In this document: positions 55,590 to 64,000 of the stretch, in pieces
Numbering within the stretch: position 1 is the stretch's first letter
Layout of the letters: each line of letters opens with the position of its first letter
NCBI GenBank assembly: GCA_023213315.1
Contig: JAKCPI010002835.1
Span: 47,320-111,319 of the forward strand
DNA length: 64,000 nt
Direction of reading: 5' to 3'
Origin: Euborellia annulipes
Lineage: Eukaryota > Arthropoda > Insecta > Dermaptera > Anisolabididae
Position numbers and translations under genes: made by a program
The notes under the pieces: generated by a model
Database searches by the model: none
Told to the model about the DNA's origin: nothing
The model's input: only the letters and a program-made list of their open reading frames with translations

Positions 55590-56594
55590 AAATTAATAGT
55601 ATTGAAGAAGTTGATGGATTAATAGTGTTTTAAAAAAAATCAATTTGCTTTTTTTCATGTTCTAGCTGGATTATATTATAAATCCAACACAATTTTCAAA
55701 AATTATTATTTTTTTAAATCATTTTTTTGTTTTTTTGTTTTCTCTGCTCTTGTTACCAGCCTGGGGCTTAGGAATCAGACCCCTTAATACTGATCTATCC
55801 CTAATTAACATGATTTTAATACAATTTTAGTCAGAAAGGGCCAAACAAATTCTCAGTAATTAATTTCGTTCGTCGAATATAAATTAATTACTATCATATA
55901 CTGTAAATTTAAACTCTTGGCCAATGACCATTCAAATTAATATACATAATAATTTAGAGATATAATTAAATATTTCTTGCTATCATAACTAGGTCGATTG
56001 ATCTATTTCTCTTGAATTGTTATACAATATCAATAATTATAATATTGTGAGAAATATTAATTAATTGGATTTAAAAATTTAGAATTGAAAAAATAATTTG
56101 GCTGGGGGGGGGGAGCCAGGGACCAGCTCTCCTTCGGGGGGGGGTTTGATATATTGTCTCAATTTTTCTTGTGGTGGGCAGCCTTTTTCATAGTCTTCCA
56201 ATAAATAAATACATCTGTATTTTTTTATTTTTAATTTAAATTATTTTTACTGGCCACTACCACACACTATAATTATTTAAATTAATTATTAATTGAAAAT
56301 TTTGCTGAATGAAATTCTAAAAAAAGCACATAATTATTATTTATTCTTGGCAACTTGTTCACTATTTTTATTTGTTGATGATAATAAGTCATAAGTTTGT
56401 TGACTCGCAGGCAATAATAATTGGGCTTAAAAATGAGTCATTAAATAGAGAGAATAATGAAAGATTGCACAATGTGAAATCAAAATAAATTTCACTTAAA
56501 GACAATAGAACTATGAAAAATGACGAACAAATAAATTAATAAATAAATAATAATGAGATTGAATGATAAAAAAAAAAAAAAAAATAGTGTAGTT
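55590..56594. other. AT-rich DNA
   Basis: Two G-runs (near 56105 and 56137) flank GAGCCAGGGACCAGCTCTCC. No gene is seen. Confidence 0.35.
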
Positions 56595-57012
56595 CAGAGG
56601 TTCACAAACTTTTTTGATTCCCGGCTTCCTTAATGTAAATTATATCCAAATTTTTACGATGATCCCTATGTTGTTTCAAATTTCAAATTAAGTTATAATT
56701 ATATATATAGAGGTAAGAGAAAGCAGTGGCGTCATTTCAACTTTTTCTTAGGGGGGCAAATTTTTTCTGTGGGGGGGGGCAAACATTTTTTTTTCTTAAA
56801 ATTTACTTACAAATGGGTACTCAAATTTGGCCAAAACATTTTTAATTTAATTAATTGTTTAATTTTGTACAATTTGTATACTCGTAGATGTATTTTGGAG
56901 TATTTTATTTAGAATAATATAAAATTTTATAAAAATCAGAGCCCTTGAAGGGGGGGGCAAATGCCCCCCCCCCCCTGTCCCCCCCCCAAATGACGCCACT
57001 GAGAGAAAGTAA
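56595..57012. mobile_element. hAT MITE inserted into a repeat A terminus
   Basis: The 278-bp element 56724-57001 begins CAGTGGCGTCATTT and ends AAATGACGCCACTG, a perfect inverted repeat. The 8-bp duplication AGAGAAAG (56716-56723, 57002-57009) is the repeat A end itself (GGTAAGAGAAAGTA). A separate hAT-like start CAGAGGTTCACAAACTT is at 56595. Confidence 0.93.
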
Positions 57013-57792
57013 AAAATAGTGGGAATTGAATTGAAGTCTTAAATTAAAAGAAATTAAGAGAGAAAAATAAACTAGAATTTATGTTAAGCAATTTTTTATT
57101 TTCACTTATTAAATCTCTCCTCCCTTAAGGGTACAAATGAAAATTTTTTGACTCTTGAACAGACAAGAGAGGGAACATTCTCTTTTAAAATAATTTATTA
57201 TAATTATTATTATCTATGCTGGGGTGTATTTTGTGTCCCTTAAGGGGTTTCTTGGCTATTTTAGTTTTGAAAACTCTAATGATCCAATTTGAATGAAGAT
57301 ACAGTAATAAATGAATAGTCAAAAAAAAAGAAATATTTATTAAAGAATTTTATATAAAAAAGTTTTTAATTAAACTACCAGAAAATATTTTTTAATCATA
57401 AAATAAAATTTATTAAAATTTAGGAATTGATTCTGGTTAGGTATAGCCTATTGCCAGCAGTGTGTAAAAAATCAATAATTTTTCTAAAGACCCACTTTAC
57501 AGGCACAAGTGGCTAGGTCCAAACAAACAAATTCATAACAACAAAACGACAAGCAATAAACAAAACAATAAGGAAGGGATCATTTAAGTATTCGTAAACA
57601 ACTTAGAATGTCACATTTTCTTACTTTTTCTGGAAGGGATTAACAAATTCCTCACATAAAAAGGTGCGGTGATTTTAACTAACAACAAAAGAGTGAAAAA
57701 AAATCCTCACTTCACAAAAATGAAATACTTAGGGAAAAAAATTTTTCTCTTTATTCTCGGCCTTCAGGTGTCAGCAATTCGGCCCTAAAAAA
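57013..57792. other. AT-rich DNA
   Basis: No exon or repeat boundary is recognised. Confidence 0.4.
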
Positions 57793-58888
57793 AATCTGGT
57801 GTGACTGGCGCACAGCACACAACTTTCTCTTACCTTCGGTAATCGAAAGTTGTGTACTGTGCTTGTCACACCAGATTTTTTGTGTCGACATGTATTTAGT
57901 TTCCGACAGTAGGGTACAATTGAATTCAAGATGTAAAATTTATAAGTATGGGAAAATATTTATATTTTGATACCATGGCAACCATTTCTCCTATCTTTTC
58001 TATGGAGTACAAGAGTAAAGTGTGCTTCAAACAATTTTGAGGGCAAAACGAGAATATACATTTGAAAGAGCATCTAAAAAATAATTGATTTTTAAATTTT
58101 AATCAAAATCGTTAGAGCGAATTTTGAGAAAATCGAAAAAAACTGAAAAAGTGCATTAGTAAAGTACTAGTACTCTTTAGCCGATTTTGATTAAAAGCTT
58201 ATTTTTCCGGTCTCGGGGGTGTTTAACTTAAATATAAAATTTCAGCCTCATAGCTCAATTCCTTCATGCTTAAAAGTGAATACAGACTAGGGTCTGACCG
58301 AAACAAGATTTTCAGCCGAAACCGAAACCGAATATTCGGCCTCAACCTTAGTTTCGGCCGAAACCGTAACCGAAACCGAAACTTGTATTTCCTATAAAAT
58401 TTTTTTTTTCATTTTACCTTTTTTTTTTTTTTGAATTTTTTTTTCCCTCCCGTGAAAATCATTTTACCTTTTTTTTATTTTTTTTTTTAGGGAGACTAAA
58501 AATTTTTTTCTCCCTCAAGTGCAAATTATTTGACCTTTTTTTTTTTGCATGCGAGTCTCATCCCATTTTTTCAGACTCTGGTTTCGGCCGGCCGAAAGGT
58601 TCGGCCACTTTTTGGCCGAAACCGAAACTACGGCCGAAACCATGATTTTTGGCCGAAACTGGCCGAAACCGTAACCGAAACCGAATATTCGGTCGGTTCC
58701 TAATACAGACACACACACCCACCCACCCACCCACCCACAGACAGACCATGTCGCGAAAACCACTTTTTTTGATTCAGGGGACCTCAAAACGTGAAGATCC
58801 ATCAAAATCTCGACATCGAATTTTTGACATGAATCCAATACTTTCTCTCTATATATATATTACATATATACATAGGTAAGAGAAAGTA
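57793..58888 (+). mobile_element. Repeat A, full length, carrying a nested hAT MITE
   Basis: It has both ends intact. The first 90 bp form the large hairpin (AATCTGGTGTGAC paired with GTCACACCAGATT, and ACACAACTTTC paired with GAAAGTTGTGT). Without the insert at 58288-58702 its length is about 680 bp. Confidence 0.95.
58288..58702. mobile_element. hAT-type MITE rich in CCGAAA repeats, perfect 8-bp TSD
   Basis: The ends TAGGGTCTGACCGAAAC and CGGTCGGTTCCTA are imperfect inverted repeats. ATACAGAC flanks both sides (58280-58287, 58703-58710). Both ends carry CCGAAA/TTTCGG-rich strings with ACCGAATATTCGGTC-type palindromes. No protein is encoded. Confidence 0.93.
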
Positions 58889-59009
58889 AAAGGATTAACA
58901 TTCAAGTAGGGGAGAACTAAAACAACAAACAATCTTCCACTCGAATGATAATAAAAAGGCCGTGATCCATGGGTCCCGGGTTCGCTTCCAGCCTCAAGCG
59001 AGAAAAATT

Positions 59010-60282
59010 TATTTCAAGAACAACGGTATCTCGTAGTTTCTTTCTTGGATTTACGGATGATATGTATTTATAACCAAAAAACTATTAAAATTCTATTGTT
59101 TCAAAAAAAGGAGGTATTTTTGAATTTTTGAATAATTGAATTATAATAATCAGGACTACGCCATTTTTCAATAATATTAAAATTCTAATAATTTATTAGT
59201 TTTTGACAATTGCATAACTGTTTCGGCCCAACTCAACAGCTATCATCAGAACAAAAGACATCCACACAAAATATCTGAATAGTTTTAATAATAATAAATA
59301 AATGTCTAAACAATTAATAATCTATGTTTATATAATTATATTAATTGCAAACCCCCCTCTCGCTCTAACGAGGGGTTAGCCCCCCTAACAAGATGTCTGG
59401 CTACGCCCATGTTAATGTGTTATGACTCTGGAGATTTAATCAGGAAACTGAAGGAACTTTGAAGCCCAGGAGATTAAATAAAAAAATATTTTATTAATTT
59501 TTACTTGCCGGCGTTTCGGTCGTCTGCCACGACCTTCATCAGGGCATATAATTGTCAACAATCACGATCTTAGGTATTTTGATGTTTACTGTAATCATAT
59601 ACAATTTTTTTTTTAATTTTTATATGTATGATAATTTATATACATAGGCTATGTATGATAATTTATATACATAGGCTATGTATGATAATTTATATAAGAA
59701 ATTATATATGATTACAGTAAACATCAAAATACCTAAGATCGTGTATTGTTGACAATTATATGCCCTGATGAAGATGATCGTGACAGACGACCGAAACGTC
59801 GGCAAGTAAAAATAAAATAAATTTTTTTTTATTTAATCTCCTGGCTGAAAAGTTCCTTCAGTTTACTGATAATAAATAAATGTCTAAAAACTGTGTTATC
59901 TTAATAAGAAGATTCTAGTATGATAATATAGGTACATATATATGTAATATTATCATACTAGAACTATCTTTTTTTTATAACACAGTTTTTAGACATTTAT
60001 ATATTATTATTAATACTATTCACATATTATGTGTGGATATCTTTTGTTCTGAAGATGGCTGTTTAGTTGGGCCAAAACAGTTATGCATCTGTCAAGAACT
60101 AATAAATTATTAGAATTTTAATAATTTTACCCTATATATGAAATATATATAGAGATAGTATTGCAATCATGTCAAAAATTCGATGTCAAGATTTTGATGG
60201 ATATACATGTTTTTTGATTATAAATACATATCATTCGTAAATTCTTGTCCAAGAATGAAACTACGAGATACCGTTGTTTTAA
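59010..60282. mobile_element. Large foldback F2 with F1 nested in its left arm
   Basis: Outer arms pair from AACAACGGTATCTCGTAGTT at 59022 with AACTACGAGATACCGTTGTT-like sequence at 60257-60280, and again through the GTTTCGGCCCAACTCAACAG segment with its partner at 60055-60080. The centre (59865-60010) is a palindrome built on TAAATGTCTAAAAACTG. An F1 foldback (about 59434-59866) and a MITE end (59345-59411) lie in the left arm, and a repeat A end fragment (60128-60212) in the right arm. Confidence 0.75.
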
Positions 60283-60287
60283 TATAA

Positions 60288-61103
60288 TTATTGGCACCAA
60301 CATCATGGCAGGACATATTCATCAAAATCAAAGGGAATATAAAGAATAACTGGGCTCATTCGTGGAAGCAATCCTCCATAACAACAGGCTCGGCACTGGC
60401 AAAAATAAAACCAAATATAGCACCGCCCTGGTTCATCAGCCATAAGGACCTCCCGAGAACAATAGTTACCATCATAAATCGACTCAGGATAAATCACACC
60501 AGATCACCAGCTCATCTTGCTAGGTTCAATATTATCCCATCTCCTTTCTGCGACTGCTCCAATACTCCAGCTACACCATTTCACCTAATATGTGAATGCC
60601 CCATCCATGACAGTATCCGCACAATGCATGGAATAAAAATCAATCCCAATTTCCGAGACCCAACTGCCTTTCAACAGTTTCTAAAATCTCCAAGTCCTCA
60701 GGAACTCGAAAATCTGAATAAGTTCATCATTGCAGCTCAAATAATACTCTAAAACAACAGAATTTAGAACATTTTAGTTTGTTATCATGTTATTTTCGAC
60801 TAATTTTCTTATAATGTATAATTTGTATTATGTTGGTTTTAGTACATTTATGGTTTATAAGCGTTTTCATTTTAAAAATTTTTTGTTGTAAAATGTTGTT
60901 GATATAATGTATTTTTGATAACTATGTTTTTATATAAGATATTTTTTGTAAAGAGTTTTTTTTTACATAATCTATGATATGTTTTGTAATGTACGTATTT
61001 TTTAGAGATTGTATTGTTTATAAAGTATTGTATTTTTTATAAAATATTGTATACAGAAGTCTGGCTGGATGGCGAAGGCCGCAAGCCAAAAAATAAAGAA
61101 AAA
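60288..61103 (+). pseudogene. 5'-truncated LINE 3' end (I/Jockey-like ORF2 C-terminus)
   Basis: An open frame from 60288 to 60752 encodes about 154 residues of the region after the reverse transcriptase. It contains RTIVTIINRLRINHTRSPAH and a zinc-knuckle-like CDC...FHLICECP pattern, as in the C-termini of I- and Jockey-related ORF2 proteins. A stop lies just before 60288 and no ATG is needed, so this is 5' truncation, not a gene. A 3' UTR of about 330 bp ends ATGGCGAAGGCCGCAAGCC and AATAAAG before an A-run. The intact C-terminal frame suggests recent insertion. Confidence 0.8.
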
Positions 61104-61119
61104 AAAAAAAAAAACAATA

Positions 61120-61856
61120 TAATTATTGGACTGCATCCAAACTCTTTCAATTACCAATTATATGAAATAAATAGGAATGGGGTCTAAATGGCCTTAAATG
61201 TCGAGAAAGACCTTAAAAAAAATGATAAAAATTATTTGCTATTGATAGAAATTTTTCAAAAATTTCCAAGGTTTACATTAAATTAAAAACTGATGATTAA
61301 TTCGTTGGGGGAGGAGGGAGAGGGGTGGGTCAAAGGAAGGTCGAAATTTGAATCAATGTTGCACCATAAATAGAAATAATAATAATCGAAAAATGACGGG
61401 AAACTCGCGTGAAGTCATTCAAATACCTATAATTATATGTTCGTATTTTTATAAAAATTATATAACCTAATTTTAAATAAATACACATCGAAATAATTAG
61501 GTCAATCCATAAATAAAAATAATTTTTTTTTTTTTAATAATATAGATTCCGTTTGATATTTTTGCGCCCACCCAGGAAATTTTATATCTGAAAAAATTAT
61601 CAACGTAATTTTAGATACATTTACGACTTCATGTCATTAGAGGTAATTACCTTTTAGAAAAAGGTACTTAAAGTGTTTTTATGGCCAATTTAATTAAGGA
61701 GCAATATATTTACTCTCATCTTTATAAACATACACAAATGCAAAAAAAAATTTATATTCCGTTTTATTTTAATTATATAAAGAAAGATTATTGTCCTTTT
61801 TTTTTACATATTCTATCTAGCTTAAATTTATTTACTAGTAATTATTTTATTTGGTT
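61120..61856. other. S2 tail fragment and AT-rich DNA
   Basis: 61120-61215 is an S2 tail (AACTCTTTCAATTACCAATT, GGGGTCTAAATGGCCTTAAA). The remainder is AT-rich without supported features. Confidence 0.5.
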
Positions 61857-62033
61857 GTGCCAAATGCTGGAATGCGGGACAAGTAAATAAAACACTGATT
61901 TTTGTAGAAGTAGCATAGTGAGCATAACTGGATCCCGAAGCACAACAGGACCCAGGGGGTAGCCAATTATGCTCACTATGTTAGTGCGAGAAGCAACAAA
62001 ATAAGTGTTTAATTTACTTTTGCACAATTTGGC
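61857..62033. mobile_element. Hairpin MITE, about 177 bp
   Basis: GTGCCAAAT and ATTTGGCAC mark the outer ends. AAACACT with AGTGTTT, and CATAGTGAGCATAA with TTATGCTCACTATG, pair further in. The loop holds GGATCCCGAAGCACAACAGG. Confidence 0.8.
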
Positions 62034-62049
62034 ACCTCTATAGTTCATA

Positions 62050-62059
<10 letters not shown>

Positions 62060-62108
<49 letters not shown>
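62060..62108. repeat. (AT)n microsatellite
   Basis: An uninterrupted TA dinucleotide array of about 48 bp. Confidence 0.95.
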
Positions 62109-62111
<3 letters not shown>

Positions 62112-62225
62112 TGCTTAATACATTTGTTTTATACAATGTTTTATACAATCCATGTATTCTTTCGGGAAATGATAATAATAATAATATTATTATTAAAGTC
62201 CGAAATACTTCATTTATTTACTTTA

Positions 62226-62580
62226 TAATTGATTTTTTTGAATTTTAAAAATTTTAGTGGAGGGAAGTAGAAAAATAAACTAAAAAAGTACATCAATAAA
62301 GTACCTAGTACTTTTTGACCGATTTTTGTTCAAAAGCTTATTTTAAGTGTCCGGGAGGGTACCTAACTTAAATATAAAATTTCAATCTGGTAACTCAATT
62401 CCTTCATGCTAAAAAATCGTTACACACAGAGACAGACCAATTTGCGGGACCCACTTTTTGAACTCCAGGGGACCTCAAAACATGTATATCCATCAAAATC
62501 TCGACATTGAATTTTTGACCATGATCACAATACTTTCTCTCTATATATATTTCATATAGTCTATAGGGTAAGAGAAAGTA
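62226..62580 (+). mobile_element. Repeat A subfamily 2, 3' half
   Basis: It starts within the interior and ends CTATAGGGTAAGAGAAAGTA. TTGACCATGATCACAATAC marks subfamily 2. Confidence 0.82.
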
Positions 62581-62831
62581 AAAATTTAAATGATGCTACA
62601 GAAGTGAATTTTTGAATTAGATTTACTTTGAGATATTAAATAATTTAATTATAGATCATAAAACTATCAATTTAATTCAGCCTAATAAACAGAAAGTGAG
62701 CTATTTTATTTATAAAGATATAAAGATTTTCCCCTTTCACTCTTTTGCCTTCCCCTACATCTCTCCCCCCGCTCCACTGGAGTGGGGAGGAAATTTCTAG
62801 CGCTCTAACAATGGGATCTTTTTGTTTTTAG

Positions 62832-62977
62832 GCCATTTCCCCTTGCCAAGCGTTTGTTGCCCTCCCCTCTCGCGGTCTCACCGGCGCCGCGGCACCGTCT
62901 CTCACCCCCTCCGCTGCCAGTCGAGAGAGGACGCTTACACGCCATTAACACCTCCCCCCGTTCGTCGAAATAAGCAG
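62832..62977 (+). CDS. Exon E3 of an unrecognised gene
   Basis: The acceptor TTTTTGTTTTTAG and donor AAGCAG|GTAAAT bound a 146-nt GC-rich, CpG-rich exon in AT-rich surroundings. Entered with the one base left by E2, the frame is open for 48 codons and leaves phase 0. The peptide is rich in Pro, Arg, Ser and Cys (starts HFPLPSVCCPPLSRSHRRRG, ends TPPPVRRNKQ). A second frame is open until 10 nt before the donor, so coding frame is not certain. No domain is recognised. Confidence 0.5.
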
Positions 62978-63371
62978 GTAAATTTTATATTTTTTAAATT
63001 TATTTCTTTTATAAAATGATATTTTAATTTGTTTTATGTATTTTTATATAAAATTAATTAATATTTTAAGTAAATATTCAAATTAGTATTAAAAGAGAGA
63101 AAAGTTTATAGATCTTTCTAAAGTGATTTATTTTCCAAAACTCAAATTATGATTTTTTTTCAATTAAAGCTCAAAGACTGTTTGTAAGCCAGTCAATAAA
63201 TCGTTTAAGATAGCAAATTTGCGAGTTGAGTTTGTGTTTGATTGGACAAATGATTTATTAATATAATATCGTACGTAGTTGAGTTTGATTATTAGCCTAA
63301 GCCCTCCTTTAACAATAAAAGTTAGTAATTATTTTTTATTCTAACAATGATTTTTTCTATTATTAAAACAG
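62978..63371. other. Intron with a repeat fragment
   Basis: 63160-63255 shares TAAATCGTTTAAGATA, TTTGCGAG and GAGTTTGTGTTTGATTGGA with the MITE region at 2360-2433. Confidence 0.5.
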
Positions 63372-63492
63372 AAAACATTCGAATCGATTTTTCACTGGCA
63401 ACTAAACGACACTATTTACCTCACCACAATCTGTTGAGAGGACGTTCCTGAAACCAGCGTCATCTTGGCAACTTCTCTTCCATAAGATCCAA
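63372..63492 (+). CDS. Exon E4, probable end of the reading frame
   Basis: The acceptor TTCTATTATTAAAACAG and a weak donor CCAA|GTAATA bound a 121-nt block. Entered in phase 0 from E3 the frame gives 21 codons (KTFESIFHWQLNDTIYLTTI, then Cys) and a TGA at 63435-63437, for a total of about 132 residues from E1. A stop followed by a further intron is unusual, so E4 may be alternative or the transcript non-coding. Confidence 0.4.
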
Positions 63493-63726
63493 GTAATATT
63501 TTTTCTTATCCATAATGTTTATAAATATCTTATCATTTAATCCAATAATCTCTAGCTGTCCCGGAAGACTTGGGTTATCCACCCAAGTTCCTCTATCAAT
63601 AAAACTCCAAAAATATGAATAATAAATATATCATTTCTATTTTATTATAATTTTTCTTAACATTAATATAATAACTAGCTGCACAACCAGATTTGGGGGC
63701 CATGGTGCGTTTTTTTATTCTTTCAG

Positions 63727-64000
63727 GCCATTTCGCCCCCCTTGCTTTTATCAAGAGCCGCGGGAGCGACTCTTCGCAGAGCAAGGAAAAAGCAAAAGAA
63801 AGCAAAAAAACTCTCAATACTACCATTTAGATGATATTCCAATAGATCCCAATGGCCCATTGCATTTACATAGACGAGTCGACCTAAGACTATATTATCA
63901 AGAAATATTTTAAATCCTTAATAAAAGATAGGGATGTAAAAAAATTTTTTTTTGAGAAACTTTTCTCTTTTTGGCCGAATATCTCAAAAAATTTTTAAGA
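63727..64000 (+). other. Exon E5, possible terminal exon (runs to about 63930 or beyond)
   Basis: A strong acceptor TTTTTTTATTCTTTCAG precedes GCCATTTCGCCCCCCTTGC. E3 begins almost identically (GCCATTTCCCCTTGC), so the two may be related. One frame is open for about 37 codons, with a Lys/Ala-rich middle, ending TGA near 63838. AATAAA at about 63919-63924 could be a polyadenylation signal. Confidence 0.35.

Noticed and set aside
58515..58838. A 107-codon minus-strand open frame
   Set aside because: It lies wholly inside repeat A plus the CCGAAA-rich MITE, and its residues simply translate those repeats.

Overview
This is a repeat-dense, AT-rich animal nuclear window. Genes are broken into short exons by long introns. 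There are tRNA-derived SINEs, a truncated LINE, many hAT-type and foldback MITEs and long microsatellites. An ionotropic-receptor (IR) type C-terminal exon, and TATA plus TCAGT initiator core promoters, point to an arthropod. A crustacean such as an isopod is possible, but I cannot fix the taxon.

Genes. (1) Minus strand, about 5.7-6.4 kb: the first coding exon of an NK1/slouch-class homeobox gene. It carries an eh1 motif followed by the NK1-type ILDPxKF signature and sits under a CpG-rich promoter; the homeodomain exon must lie left of the window. (2) Plus strand, about 20-64 kb: a chain of exon-like blocks. Two paralogous first exons with their own promoters (TSS near 20084 and 41994) are followed by a start-codon exon (42587-42673), an exon at 46157-46287 with a near-identical second copy at 757-887, and exons at 62832-62977, 63372-63492 and 63727 onward. 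Splice phases are compatible through a small protein of about 132 residues that I do not recognise. (3) Minus strand, 52900-53182: the last exon of an IR. (4) Minus strand, 51369-51492: an exon-like open frame of unknown identity. GC-richer islands near 9.3, 11, 14.9, 24.6, 27.8, 39.2 and 41.4 kb look like non-coding regulatory elements rather than genes.

Mobile DNA fills much of the rest. The dominant family (repeat A, more than 20 copies or fragments) is about 650 bp, with a large hairpin at one end, an inverted CTTTCTCTTACC motif shared between the two ends, T/A-rich insertion sites and no ordinary terminal inverted repeat. This resembles Helentron-associated elements such as DINE-1. Three tRNA-derived SINE families (S1, S2, S3), several hAT MITEs with 8-bp duplications, a Harbinger MITE with TAA duplication, pogo-like ends, several foldback elements and an I-like LINE 3' end are nested in one another. 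A stem-loop resembling a hammerhead-ribozyme core recurs in several unrelated foldback repeats.

Most stretches not listed are AT-rich intronic or intergenic DNA in which I see nothing specific.
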